A stretch of DNA of 64,000 bases, from NCBI RefSeq assembly GCF_000333955.1, contig NZ_CAPS01000051.1, positions 1 to 64,000 on the forward strand, in the 5' to 3' direction. The notes under the pieces are model-generated. The model did not search any database, was not told where the DNA came from, and saw only the letters and a program-made list of their open reading frames with translations. A program made the position numbers and the translations under genes. This DNA comes from Rhodococcus sp. AW25M09. Its GTDB lineage: Bacteria; Actinomycetota; Actinomycetes; Mycobacteriales; Mycobacteriaceae. Shown here one piece after another: positions 1 through 8,278 of the stretch; the stretch's first letter is position 1; every line of letters starts with the position of its first letter.

Positions 1-2
1 AG

Positions 3-329
3 AAATCGGCAGCAGCGGTCAACAGCATGGTCATTATGGTCATGAAGGCACCGGTGCTCGACAAGCTCATCGGACGGTCGATGGGCATCCTGACCTACAC
101 CGGACGGAAATCAGGAAAGAAGATTTCACTGCCACTTGCGTTCAGCCGTAAGGGTGACCATCTGAAAGTCGGAGTGGCGGTGCCGGACAGGAAGAACTGG
201 TGGAAGAACTTCATCACCGACGCCGGTCGAGTCGACGTCGACCTGGGCGGCAATCACTACACCGGCCTTGCGACGTCGACCCGAGACGATCGTGGGCGAG
301 TGTTCGTCGATATTGCTCTGGACAGTTGA
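3..329 (+). CDS. Partial deazaflavin/nitroreductase-like small protein (5' end outside window)
   Basis: The reading frame is open from the first bases of the window, so the true start may lie upstream; the first ATG inside is at 27. From there it encodes 100 residues. The stretch LTYTGRKSGKKISLPLAF resembles the N-terminal beta strands of the actinobacterial nitroreductase/deazaflavin-dependent (DUF385-like, split-barrel) family, where this TxGRKSG turn is typical and sits near the flavin or F420 phosphate. Family members are usually 130-150 residues, consistent with a missing N-terminus or a short member. The substrate cannot be inferred. Assignment rests on motif recognition only. Confidence 0.55.
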   Translation, partial: KSAAAVNSMVIMVMKAPVLDKLIGRSMGILTYTGRKSGKKISLPLAFSRKGDHLKVGVAVPDRKNWWKNFITDAGRVDVDLGGNHYTGLATSTRDDRGRVFVDIALDS

Positions 330-400
330 TCAGGCACCGCAGCGAAGCGGGTAGGGAGAGCGCTCGGACGTCGTAGCTCCCCGACGGTCCTGACCCTACG

Positions 401-790
401 ATGGGCGCCATGAACTTTCTGATTCGACTCGTGATCAACGCCGTCGCCATTTGGGTAGCGAAAGAATTTGTCGACGGAATCATCGTGACGAGTTCTGGCC
501 GCGGCGATGGGTGGGACATTGTGGTGCTGCTCGGAATCGCCGCGGTGTTGACGGTGGTCAATGCATTCATCCGACCGCTGGTGAGACTTCTCTCGCTGCC
601 GCTGCTGATTCTGACTCTCGGACTGTTCACCCTCGTGATCAACGCGCTGATGCTGCTGCTGACGGCCTGGCTGTCGTCGCAGACCGGCTACGGCCTCGAA
701 ATTATCGGGTTCGCGGCCGCGTTCTGGGGCGCGATCATCATTTCGATCGTGAACTTCCTGTTGGGCGCTTTCGTACCCGAAAAGCGCTAG
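401..790 (+). CDS. Four-TM membrane protein, 'phage holin superfamily IV' / YvlD-like
   Basis: A 129-residue, strongly hydrophobic protein with about four membrane segments (near residues 5-20, 38-60, 62-88 and 100-122). The pattern [16 protein letters not shown] followed by [11 protein letters not shown] is characteristic of the YvlD / mycobacterial 4-TMS holin-like family (PF04020-type). Despite the family name these are ordinary chromosomal envelope proteins, and no phage genes are nearby. Its 3' end overlaps the convergent menA gene by four bases. Function is unknown; some homologues belong to envelope-stress regulons. Confidence 0.75.
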   Translation: MGAMNFLIRLVINAVAIWVAKEFVDGIIVTSSGRGDGWDIVVLLGIAAVLTVVNAFIRPLVRLLSLPLLILTLGLFTLVINALMLLLTAWLSSQTGYGLEIIGFAAAFWGAIIISIVNFLLGAFVPEKR

Positions 791-1656
791 GCGAAGGCCA
801 ACGCCACGCCGGTGCTCGCTCCCCAGACGAGCATCGCCAAGCCCGAATCGCGGAGTGCAGGAATCAATTCGAATCCGTGCGCGCCCTTACGTACCGGGGC
901 ATTCGCGCGGGCAGCGAAGGGAAGCGCGAGTAGGCCCACCAGTGCCCATGGAGTCCGAGCAATCAGAACTACCGTCATCGCGAAGGGCACCACCAGCAGC
1001 GCGAGATGCAGGTAGCGAGTGCGGGTGTCGCCCAATCGCACTGCAAGCGTGAGTTTTCCGGACTCGGTATCGGTGGGGATGTCACGCAGATTGTTGGCGA
1101 CCAGTACTGCGCTCGAGAACGATCCGACGGCCACCGCTGCCAACACGCCGGCCCAGTCGATCTGCCCGGCCTGGACGAATTGAGTGCCGAGAACCGCGAC
1201 GAGTCCGAAGAACACGAATACCGCGATCTCACCGAACCCGCTGTAGCCGTAGGGTTTCGATCCGCCGGTGTAGTACCAGGCACCTGCTATGCAGACCAGG
1301 CCGACGATAACCAGCCACCAGGCGCTGGTCGCAGCCAACACCAGTCCGGCCACGCCGCCGACGGCGAAGCAGCCGATGGCAGCCTTCTTGACTGCGTCGG
1401 CGGAGGCCGCCTTCGAGCCGACCAGTCGGAGAGGGCCGACTCGATCGTCGTCGGTGCCTCGGATTCCGTCGGAGTAGTCGTTGGCGAAATTGACGCCGAC
1501 GATCAGGGCCAGCGACACGATCAACGCCAGCAGCGCCTTCCACCACACGCCGGCGTCCAACGACACGGCCGCGCCGGTGCCGACGAGGACGGGAGCGATC
1601 GCATTCGGCAGTGTGCGCGGTCGCGCACCTTCGATCCATTGCGCAGTGGTGGCCAT
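787..1656 (-). CDS. menA: 1,4-dihydroxy-2-naphthoate polyprenyltransferase
   Basis: This 289-residue integral membrane prenyltransferase of the UbiA superfamily joins a polyprenyl diphosphate to 1,4-dihydroxy-2-naphthoate, giving demethylmenaquinone. The N-terminal [20 protein letters not shown] matches MenA. The first Asp-rich diphosphate/Mg site is [17 protein letters not shown] (about residues 56-72), and a second acidic motif, NNLRDIPTD, follows near residue 188. Around eight hydrophobic helices are visible. ATG at 1656 gives the normal family start. It opens the menaquinone cluster that runs to about 27 kb, with the same gene complement as M. tuberculosis Rv0534c-Rv0562. Confidence 0.93.
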   Translation of the reverse strand: MATTAQWIEGARPRTLPNAIAPVLVGTGAAVSLDAGVWWKALLALIVSLALIVGVNFANDYSDGIRGTDDDRVGPLRLVGSKAASADAVKKAAIGCFAVGGVAGLVLAATSAWWLVIVGLVCIAGAWYYTGGSKPYGYSGFGEIAVFVFFGLVAVLGTQFVQAGQIDWAGVLAAVAVGSFSSAVLVANNLRDIPTDTESGKLTLAVRLGDTRTRYLHLALLVVPFAMTVVLIARTPWALVGLLALPFAARANAPVRKGAHGFELIPALRDSGLAMLVWGASTGVALAFA

Positions 1657-1703
1657 GAGCGACGATCATTCCGTATCTACCCGGCGAGTGAGAACGCGGC
1701 CGG

Positions 1704-2960
1704 TCAGAACGGCAGTCGCGGCAAGACCGGCAATGGGATCACCGGCATCTGGACGCCGGGGATCTGTGGCAGCGGCACGGTGGGTGCCGGCGCAGGAGCA
1801 GGCGGGTAGTAATGCGGCTGGTACTGCACATAAGGTGCAGGCTCGGCTGCCGTCGGTGGCGCGGACGTCGTCGGCGGTGGCGGTGGCGGTGCGGACGTGG
1901 TCGGCGGTGCCGAGGTAGAGGTTGGCGTGGTGGTGGCTGGGGGAGTGGTGGTCTGTCGAATTGTCTCGCCGACGCTGGCCGGGGTGCTCATCGGCTGGCT
2001 TTCGTTGCTGGTCCCGAGTGCGGTGAACAGCCCGATGGTGGCGATGACACCTGCGATCGGCAGCGCGATCATCCCCAAGCGAGTCAGTGCCGGTCGGTGC
2101 GAGACGAGGGGCGGTACGTGGGCCGCGTCGACGCGGGTGGCGTGTATGGCGGCACCGCCGGCGATCACCTGTTCCGGCCGATCCGGGACGATGACCGGCA
2201 GCTGCAGAAAGCGCTCCAGGGTGGCGCGGACCAGCGGGACGTTGGCCGTCCCACCGATGGCGACGACGGCATCGGGATAGAACTCGGCTTCGAGACCGAG
2301 CTGTCGTACCGCCGCGGCGGCCTGTTCGGTGGAACGCGCGATGGACAACTCGAAGATGTGCCGCTCGAGGAGGACATGCTCGCCGTCGGGTGTGCTCGCG
2401 GTCCGGTGCGAAGACAGAGCCTCTTTGATTCCGCGGCAGAAGGCGGTCAGCGCGCTGTCTTCGTCGGCAGATTGCGGGGCTCGCACGATGCCCAGGCCGA
2501 GGATGTGCTCGCGGACCACGGCGTCGAAGGTCATACCGCTCATGGCAGTGGTTCGCATGGAACCGTAGGAGCGACCGGATTCGACGTCCACGATGTCGAT
2601 GTCGACACCGGTGGCACCTGCGTCGAAGAGTGCGATCGTTCGGTGGTGGGTCGGCAGCCCGGGGCGCAGATATTCCAATGCGGCACCGGTCTCGTCGATG
2701 AGGTGTACGTCGGAGACGTATTCCTCGGACAGGGCGGCGGCGATGTCGGCGCGCTCTTCGGGGGAGCGATAGGCCACACCCAGCGACTGCGGTGCGTCGG
2801 GCCGGTCGACGATGCTCCGTACGACGCGCGCGGCGTCTTGCGCGGAGGGGGCGAGTTGCCAGTCGTCGAACGGAGTGCCGTCGGTCCAAGCACCGTCTTC
2901 GGTGGTCCGCGCCGTGCGGATGCCGCACGTGCCCAGAGACACACCCTCGGACGAACGCAT
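1704..2960 (-). CDS. Membrane-anchored Hsp70/actin-like ATPase-fold protein with Pro/Thr-rich tail
   Basis: I start this at ATG 2960, preceded by GGAGAGG, giving 418 residues; the frame is open further upstream to 3038. The first 300 residues look like a diverged Hsp70 nucleotide-binding domain. A phosphate-2-like segment reads ALFDAGATGVDIDIVDV, and an adenosine-type GG motif reads VAIGGTANVPLVR followed by VIAGGAAIHA. The phosphate-1 loop is degenerate (SLGTCGI instead of DLGTT), so ATPase activity is doubtful. No substrate-binding domain is present. Instead there is one TM helix (about residues 310-330) and a tail of some 80 residues rich in Pro, Thr, Ser and Ala, probably extracytoplasmic. 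The architecture recalls actinobacterial Hsp70-like membrane proteins of unknown role. Confidence 0.7.
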   Translation of the reverse strand: MRSSEGVSLGTCGIRTARTTEDGAWTDGTPFDDWQLAPSAQDAARVVRSIVDRPDAPQSLGVAYRSPEERADIAAALSEEYVSDVHLIDETGAALEYLRPGLPTHHRTIALFDAGATGVDIDIVDVESGRSYGSMRTTAMSGMTFDAVVREHILGLGIVRAPQSADEDSALTAFCRGIKEALSSHRTASTPDGEHVLLERHIFELSIARSTEQAAAAVRQLGLEAEFYPDAVVAIGGTANVPLVRATLERFLQLPVIVPDRPEQVIAGGAAIHATRVDAAHVPPLVSHRPALTRLGMIALPIAGVIATIGLFTALGTSNESQPMSTPASVGETIRQTTTPPATTTPTSTSAPPTTSAPPPPPPTTSAPPTAAEPAPYVQYQPHYYPPAPAPAPTVPLPQIPGVQMPVIPLPVLPRLPF

Positions 2961-3137
2961 GGCTACTCCGGCCTCTCCTATTTCGCTGACGGTATTCGTG
3001 CAGTGAAGAATGTGCCCACATACAGGCAACGTGGACACTCTACCGTCTACAGGTTTGGTTAGAGGCCCGAAACAATCCGAACGTCACGTCTTCGATGCTC
3101 GCGCTGCCGCTGTCCGGCGCACGACGCCCGGATGCCC

Positions 3138-3917
3138 TCAGAGCGGCAGCGCAGTTTCCGTCAGGCCGACGCCACCGGTGCCGCGTAGCTTCCTGAACCA
3201 TTCGACGCCGAATGCGGTGGTGAGGTCTTCGATCGACATCTGCAGAAACGGTCCGAAGTCGCCGACCTGTGTTGCGTGCGCTTCCATTGCCGCTCGTTTG
3301 GCGTCGATAGCCGTGGAGACGTCGACCACCGTCGTGATCTCGGTTTCCGGCAGACCGAACGTCTCCATGTCCGGCGGTGAGGCCTCTTCGCCCCAATGCG
3401 GATTGGCCTCCATCAGACGGCGCATGTGGTCGCGATTGGTGGTGGTCTCGTACACGAAGCGAGTTTCTGCGATCTCGGTGGCGCGCTTGCCGACGACGTG
3501 AACTTGGATGTGGTCGGGATGGCCGTATCCACCGTTGGGGTCGTAGATGGTCACGACATCGGCCTGCTCTTCGCGCAGGACCTCGGCCAACCGCTGCGCG
3601 GCGGTGTCGACGTCGACGTTGCAGAATGCATCCGGATTGGCATTTTCCGGGGTGCCGGCCATGCCGGAATCGGCGTAGTGCAGTCGTACGACGCGGGCCA
3701 CCCCGAGGACGGCAGCGGAACGGTCCAGCTCGACGCGTCTGCGCTCGGCCAGTGTCTCGCCGTCCGTGAGGATTCCATCGGGATATTCACCGAGGGCCCC
3801 GTCGGTCGCGGTGACGAGTACGACGCGGTGGCCGGCATCGGCGGCGAGACGCATCACGCCGCCGGTGCCGAACACTTCGTCGTCGGGATGCGCATGGAAG
3901 CAGACCAGAACACTCAT
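3138..3917 (-). CDS. PIG-L/LmbE family deacetylase (MshB/Mca-like)
   Basis: Starting at ATG 3917 the protein has 259 residues. The zinc motif AHPDDE is at residues 9-14, with a later GHPDH motif near residue 133, the canonical metal and catalytic signature of LmbE-type N-acetylglucosamine deacetylases. The family includes the mycothiol enzymes MshB (deacetylase) and Mca (S-conjugate amidase). Mycothiol is expected in this kind of organism, but the protein is shorter than typical MshB or Mca (about 290-300 residues), so it may be a general paralogue with another substrate. The frame extends upstream to 3986, but the extension lacks family character. Confidence 0.8.
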   Translation of the reverse strand: MSVLVCFHAHPDDEVFGTGGVMRLAADAGHRVVLVTATDGALGEYPDGILTDGETLAERRRVELDRSAAVLGVARVVRLHYADSGMAGTPENANPDAFCNVDVDTAAQRLAEVLREEQADVVTIYDPNGGYGHPDHIQVHVVGKRATEIAETRFVYETTTNRDHMRRLMEANPHWGEEASPPDMETFGLPETEITTVVDVSTAIDAKRAAMEAHATQVGDFGPFLQMSIEDLTTAFGVEWFRKLRGTGGVGLTETALPL

Positions 3918-4156
3918 GCATTGAATGCTTGCACGTCGGAGTGGGTGCAGCCCAGTCGGAGCGTGAATACGATCGGTGGTGGCCACACCGTGGTCGGCTT
4001 CGATCCGTTCGTATCGGCTGGACTCGCGAGCGGATCGGCACTCCAGCGCTTGTGCATCCCGTCGGCGACGTCAAGCGGTTGTACGAGACGTTGGCGGGCC
4101 GTGCTGAATTCTGGCAAAACGCGGGCACCGTCGCCCATGGACGGAGACTGTGAACT

Positions 4157-4552
4157 ATGCCGCACAACATTTCCGATCGACCCGAACCTTGCGCCGACCT
4201 GACGACTGTTCTGGCACTGGAGCGAGAGCTTCAGACCGCGGAATGCCGTCGTGACCGGGCGAGGCTCGAGTTGCTGCTTGCCGACGACTTCACCGAGACG
4301 GGCGCGTCCGGCGCGTTGTGGACCAAGCAGTCGATCCTCGAGATGCTGGGCAGTGAGGACAGCGGCGAGGAGGAGATCGAGGTCCATGACCTCACCGGCC
4401 GACTCCTGGGTCCTGGTTTCGTTCTGATCCGATGGGTTTCGAATAGATCTGGCAATCGGGCACGTAGATCGTCTCTGTGGCGCAGCGGGCCGAGCGGATG
4501 GCAACTGGCGTTTCACCAAGGAACACCATTGATCTCGTGGCTAACGGGTTGA
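4157..4552 (+). CDS. DUF4440 / NTF2-like small protein
   Basis: A 131-residue protein with the SnoaL/NTF2-like DUF4440 pattern. An N-terminal helix (LALERELQTAECRRDRARLE) is followed by LLADDFTETGASGALWTKQ, then a beta-rich half ending in WRSGPSGWQLAFHQGTPL. NTF2-like folds form a conical pocket used by isomerases, hydrolases and binding proteins, so no reaction can be assigned. It stands alone, divergent from the PIG-L gene and convergent with menE, with a repeat-rich spacer downstream. Confidence 0.75.
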   Translation: MPHNISDRPEPCADLTTVLALERELQTAECRRDRARLELLLADDFTETGASGALWTKQSILEMLGSEDSGEEEIEVHDLTGRLLGPGFVLIRWVSNRSGNRARRSSLWRSGPSGWQLAFHQGTPLISWLTG

Positions 4553-4591
4553 TTCGCTGACAACGATATCCACCGGCCATCGGCGCTGAGA

Positions 4592-4714
4592 TAAACCCTG
4601 ACAAACGGCACCGAGGTAAACCCTGACAAACGCGTGCGCATTTGTCAGACGCGTGCATCCTCGCTACGTATCGCTGTCTATTTCGCGAGCACCTGACAAA
4701 CGCGCGCGCGTTTG
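4592..4714. repeat. Cluster of CTGACAAACG repeats with hairpins between convergent genes
   Basis: The spacer between the DUF4440 gene and menE carries an exact 16-base direct repeat, TAAACCCTGACAAACG, at 4592-4607 and 4617-4632 (period 25). The second copy continues into an inverted copy, so 4623-4648 folds as a hairpin with arms of about 12 bp (CTGACAAA/TTTGTCAG ends, one G-T pair). A third CTGACAAACGCG at 4693 forms the palindrome CAAACGCGCGCGCGTTTG (4697-4714). Position at convergent 3' ends suggests bidirectional termination or an expanded short repeat. Confidence 0.6.
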
Positions 4715-4774
4715 CGCCGAGCGGGGGCCGCTACGCCAAGCCGGGGCCGCCGACCAGACCGGACGCGGCCACCC

Positions 4775-5911
4775 TCACTGAGCGGCAAGTGTCGCCCGCA
4801 ACGCCGCCCGATTCAGCTTCCCGGGTCCCCGTGTCGGCAGGGAATCGACCAGGAACAGCTCGCGCGGCGCGGCAGTCACATCCAGTGCCGACTCCACATG
4901 AGAACGTAACTCCGCCAATGTCACTGGAGTCGCGGCGACCACTGCGGCCACCACTTTCTGGCCCAGTTTCTCGTCCGGTAGTCCGACGACAGCGCATTCG
5001 AGCACGGCAGGGTGAGTAGCCAGTGCGGCTTCGACTACCTGTGGCACGACGGTCAATCCGCCGGTCGAGATGGCCTCGTCCAGTCGGCCCGAAATGCTCA
5101 GCACCCCGTCGACGACGGTTCCGGCGTCGTCCGTGCGGAACCATCCTGGTTCGGCGAAGGCAGGATGATCGGGTAGTCCGCGGTATCCGGACGCGAGGGT
5201 TCTTCCGCCCAAGACGACCCGGCCGTCGTCGATGCGAATTACTGTGTTCTGCAAAGGAACTCCGTCGTACACGCAACCACCGGCAGTTTCGCTCATGCCG
5301 TAGGTTCGCACTAATCGGATTCCTGCGGCAAGGGCTTTCTCCCGCAACGGAATCGGCGTCGCGGCCCCGCCGAGCAGCACTGCGTCCAGTGATGCGAGGG
5401 CGGCCACCGCCTCGGGGATCTCGAAGGCCTTCACTAGTTGTCCGGGAACCAAGGACGTGTAGCGCAGCGGGCCCGACATCCGGCCGACGGCCTCGATCAG
5501 CGCGGCCGGGTCGAAACCTCTCGACACGTCCATGATGACGGGCGAGGTTCCGGCGAGCACGCTCCGCAGCAGCACCTGGAGCCCGGCGATGTGGTGCGCG
5601 GGCAACGCCAACAGCCACGAGCCCGGTCTACCGAGTCGCTCCTCGGTGCCGGTTGCAGATGCCACCAACGCAGCTGCGGACAGCATGGCTCCCTTGGGAA
5701 TTCCTGTCGTGCCGGAGGTTGCGACAACCAGGGCTACGCCGTCGTCGATGGGGGTTCCCGGCACCAGGGCGTCGTGCAGGCGGCGGATCTCGCGGGGATC
5801 GTCGGCGGGGACGGGAAGCACAGCCGGTCCGTCACCGGTCAGAATGCGACTCAGCCGCGGCAGGATGGCTGCCGCGGCCGGTCCGGTCGGAATCGGAAGG
5901 CTCTCGAGCAC
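4775..5911 (-). CDS. menE: o-succinylbenzoate--CoA ligase
   Basis: Acyl-adenylating (ANL) enzyme that activates o-succinylbenzoate with CoA in menaquinone synthesis. The P-loop motif VATSGTTGIPKGAML is near residues 70-84, the A5-type motif RTYGMSETAGG near residue 210, and FRTDDAG plus the hinge/C-terminal region SGRLDEAISTGG follow. The last residues, LPTRGPGKLNRAAL, carry the catalytic C-terminal lysine. I start at GTG 5911, giving 378 residues, the normal size for actinobacterial MenE; the longer frame to 6094 overlaps the upstream DUF3349 gene. It is the last gene of a run with pitA, a small membrane protein and two DUF3349 genes, with short gaps. Confidence 0.92.
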   Translation of the reverse strand: MLESLPIPTGPAAAAILPRLSRILTGDGPAVLPVPADDPREIRRLHDALVPGTPIDDGVALVVATSGTTGIPKGAMLSAAALVASATGTEERLGRPGSWLLALPAHHIAGLQVLLRSVLAGTSPVIMDVSRGFDPAALIEAVGRMSGPLRYTSLVPGQLVKAFEIPEAVAALASLDAVLLGGAATPIPLREKALAAGIRLVRTYGMSETAGGCVYDGVPLQNTVIRIDDGRVVLGGRTLASGYRGLPDHPAFAEPGWFRTDDAGTVVDGVLSISGRLDEAISTGGLTVVPQVVEAALATHPAVLECAVVGLPDEKLGQKVVAAVVAATPVTLAELRSHVESALDVTAAPRELFLVDSLPTRGPGKLNRAALRATLAAQ

Positions 5912-5921
5912 ACGTGTGAGG

Positions 5922-6236
5922 TTAGTCCTCGCGTCCGAGTGAGAACGGTTCGGCCAGGGGCCATCCACCGGCGGCGAGGTTCGCGCGTACCCGGTCGACA
6001 TCCTCTTCTCGGGGCATCTCGTTGGTGATCTTGGTGATGGTGACCGAGATGCCTGCCTTGTCCGCAGGCAATCGGCCGTCGGCGATGAGGGCATCCATCA
6101 CCGATTGCACTTCGTCGTCGGACAGTCGCCGAGTCAGAAGTGCGAGCAGGGGTACGTAGTCCGCCTCGGGTACCCCGTCGGGATATCCGAAGCGAAGCCA
6201 CCCGAGGATCGAGTGGAGGAACGAGGGCAGTGCCAT
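5922..6236 (-). CDS. DUF3349 protein (copy 2)
   Basis: A 104-residue protein of the actinobacterial DUF3349 family, whose M. tuberculosis member Rv0543c also lies beside menE. Diagnostic sequence is the N-terminal helix WLRFGYPDGVPEADYVPLLA, then LTRRLSDDEVQSVMDAL, and a C-terminal VRANLAAGGWPLA. It is paralogous to the gene immediately upstream (6240-6569), and the two are separated by three bases, so they arose by tandem duplication and are probably co-translated. The family is a small helical fold of unknown role. Confidence 0.85.
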   Translation of the reverse strand: MALPSFLHSILGWLRFGYPDGVPEADYVPLLALLTRRLSDDEVQSVMDALIADGRLPADKAGISVTITKITNEMPREEDVDRVRANLAAGGWPLAEPFSLGRED

Positions 6237-6239
6237 GGA

Positions 6240-6569
6240 CTACAGGGCCGCCGGATCTGCCAGTGGCCATCCACCGGCTGCCAGACGTGCCGAGACGCGG
6301 GCGATGTCCTCGGTCGTCGGCTCGGCCTCGATCTGATCGCGGATGTAGGTGGCGATCTCGTCGTGCGAAATAGCACCGTCGTCGAGAGCCCCGGTTGCGG
6401 GTGAGACAAGTTCGAGGACGATTCCCTGCACCTGGGTGTCGGTGAGGGCCGCTCGACGCAGCAGGGCGACGAGCGGGAATCGATCCTTGGGCGGCACGCC
6501 GTCGGGGTAACCGGCTCGGAGCCATTCGAGAACCGATGCCGGGAAGGAGGTCTTCGTGGAGTCGGTCAT
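6240..6569 (-). CDS. DUF3349 protein (copy 1)
   Basis: A 109-residue DUF3349 paralogue sharing WLRAGYPDGVPPKDRFPL and the C-terminal SARLAAGGWPLADP with its neighbour. It sits between a two-TM small protein and the second DUF3349 copy in a pitA-to-menE operon-like series. M. tuberculosis has a single copy at this position, so the duplication is a lineage feature. No enzymatic motif is visible. Confidence 0.85.
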   Translation of the reverse strand: MTDSTKTSFPASVLEWLRAGYPDGVPPKDRFPLVALLRRAALTDTQVQGIVLELVSPATGALDDGAISHDEIATYIRDQIEAEPTTEDIARVSARLAAGGWPLADPAAL

Positions 6570-6591
6570 GACTGAAAAGAGTCCTTTCGGG

Positions 6592-6879
6592 TCAGAAGAC
6601 GGAGATGCCGAACGAGCTGTCCAAGAAGTTCTTCATGATGAAGAGGATTCCGGCCACGATGGCCACGATGACGACGGCGAAGCAGAGGACCGCCGCGGCG
6701 GTGGCCACGGCGGGTCGAGCGACACGAGTGGTGCCGGTTGCCGCGGCCTCGTCCGACGGCTCGCCGACCGACAGTGCCTTGATCCCGAACGCGAAGACCG
6801 CGGGTAGGCCCGCGCCGAGGAGCAGGCCGACGAGAACGACCTGCCAGAGCGAATCGAGTGTGTGCTTCAGAGTGTCCAT
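6592..6879 (-). CDS. Small two-TM membrane protein next to pitA (Rv0544c-like)
   Basis: A 95-residue protein with two hydrophobic helices: VVLVGLLLGAGLPAVFAFG (about residues 14-32) and a second near residues 58-82. A short Ala/Thr-rich loop joins them. It lies seven bases downstream of the phosphate transporter gene and is probably co-expressed with it. The M. tuberculosis locus has a small membrane protein in the same place (Rv0544c), so a conserved partner of PitA is plausible, though nothing in the sequence proves interaction. Confidence 0.75.
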   Translation of the reverse strand: MDTLKHTLDSLWQVVLVGLLLGAGLPAVFAFGIKALSVGEPSDEAAATGTTRVARPAVATAAAVLCFAVVIVAIVAGILFIMKNFLDSSFGISVF

Positions 6880-6886
6880 GAGTGCT

Positions 6887-8065
6887 TCAGACCTTCACTG
6901 GAGGGACGGAGTCGGAGTCGGTCGGGGCCGGGACGAGTCCGCCGTCCCATTCCGCGTTGACGTTGCCCGGATCGACGGGCTCACGACGCGACCGGATGTA
7001 CATGAATGCGGCGAGCGCGACGAGGATGGCGAACACCACCAGAATTCCCGGAAGTCCGCCGATGGTGTGGGCGAGCAACCAGCACACGGCCCCGACGACT
7101 CCGGCGAGGGGCAGCGTGATGACCCAGGCGACGGCCATGCGGCCGGCGACGTTCCAGCGCACTGCTGCGCCTGGCTTACCGAGCCCCGATCCGAGAATCG
7201 AGCCGGTGGCGACCTGCGTGGTCGACAACGGAAGACCGAGGTGGCTCGAGGTCAGAATGATGGCTGCCGAGGACGCTTCGGCGGCCATGCCCTGCGGTGA
7301 CGCGATCTCGACCAAGCCCTTACCGAGGGTGCGGATGACGCGCCAGCCGCCGAGGTAGGTGCCGAGGGCGATCGCCAGGGCGCAGGTGAACTTGACCCAC
7401 AGCGGCATCTCCGCGTCGGGCGAGACGGTGCCGTAGGCGACCAGTGCCAAGAAGATGACACCCATCGTCTTCTGGGCATCGTTGGTGCCGTGTGCGAGGG
7501 AGACGAGCGAGGCGGAGCCGATCTGACCCCAGCGGAATCCGCGCTCCTTGGACTTCTCGGGAACGGAGGCGGTGATGCGGTAGATGACCCAGGTTCCGGC
7601 GGTGGCGACGAGGCCGGCGACGATCGGGGCGAGTACGGCGGGCAGCACGATCTTGCTCCAGACCCCGTCCCACACGACGCCGCTGGTACCCAGACCGGCC
7701 ATGGTGGCACCGATCAGGCCGCCGAACAGCGCGTGTGAGGAGCTGGACGGAATTCCCAGTAACCAGGTCGCGAGATTCCAGAGGATGCCGCCGACGAGGC
7801 CGGCGAAGATGATGGTCAGGAGGGCTTGGCCGCCGGTGTCGCCGAGATTGACGATGCCTTTCGCGACGGTTGCTGCAACCTCTACGGACAGGAATGCGCC
7901 GACCAGGTTGAGGACGGCGGACAGGGTGACCGCAACCTTGGGCTTCAATGCCCCCGTTGCGATCGACGTCGCCATGGCGTTGGCGGTGTCGTGGAAACCG
8001 TTGGTGAAGTCGAAGGCCAATGCGGTCACGACCACCACGAGAAGTACGAGGAATTCAGCGCTCAC
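6887..8065 (-). CDS. pitA: Low-affinity inorganic phosphate transporter, Pit family
   Basis: A 392-residue Pit (PF01384) permease that imports divalent-metal phosphate using the proton gradient. The duplicated family signature is clear: FDFTNGFHDTANAMATSIATG in the first half and SLAHGTNDAQKTMGVI in the second, each with the conserved NxxxD/TNDA type core. About ten membrane segments are predictable. It starts the pitA-(small TM)-DUF3349-DUF3349-menE series. A PHO-box-like direct repeat lies about 83-100 bases upstream of the ATG, suggesting PhoP control. Confidence 0.92.
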   Translation of the reverse strand: MSAEFLVLLVVVVTALAFDFTNGFHDTANAMATSIATGALKPKVAVTLSAVLNLVGAFLSVEVAATVAKGIVNLGDTGGQALLTIIFAGLVGGILWNLATWLLGIPSSSSHALFGGLIGATMAGLGTSGVVWDGVWSKIVLPAVLAPIVAGLVATAGTWVIYRITASVPEKSKERGFRWGQIGSASLVSLAHGTNDAQKTMGVIFLALVAYGTVSPDAEMPLWVKFTCALAIALGTYLGGWRVIRTLGKGLVEIASPQGMAAEASSAAIILTSSHLGLPLSTTQVATGSILGSGLGKPGAAVRWNVAGRMAVAWVITLPLAGVVGAVCWLLAHTIGGLPGILVVFAILVALAAFMYIRSRREPVDPGNVNAEWDGGLVPAPTDSDSVPPVKV

Positions 8066-8147
8066 GATGGAAACTATGGGACACGAACGGTGTGTGGCGG
8101 AAATTTCTTGCGAAATGTTCTTCTCGGGCGCTCACAAGTCGTCGTTC

Positions 8148-8165
8148 GTTCATCGCCCGTTCACC
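8148..8165. promoter_or_regulatory. PHO-box-like direct repeat upstream of pitA
   Basis: GTTCATC, four bases, then GTTCACC gives two heptamers with an 11-base period. That matches the direct-repeat PHO box described for the response regulator PhoP in actinomycetes (GTTCACC repeats). It lies in the 213-bp divergent region between pitA and the hypothetical gene at 8279. Orientation is on the plus strand. Confidence 0.5.
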
Positions 8166-8278
8166 TTTTTGCCTTATATGTCCATATTTCCTGTGGCGCA
8201 GCGCACCGCGGTCGTCGCCGTGCGCTGCACCGCTGTCGGGCCACTGTGGAACAGTGGGACACCGTGAAGGGCTCGAGC

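Noticed and set aside
401-790. Phage holin as sign of a prophage
   Set aside because: The family name is historical, and there are no other phage genes, integrase or attachment sites around it.
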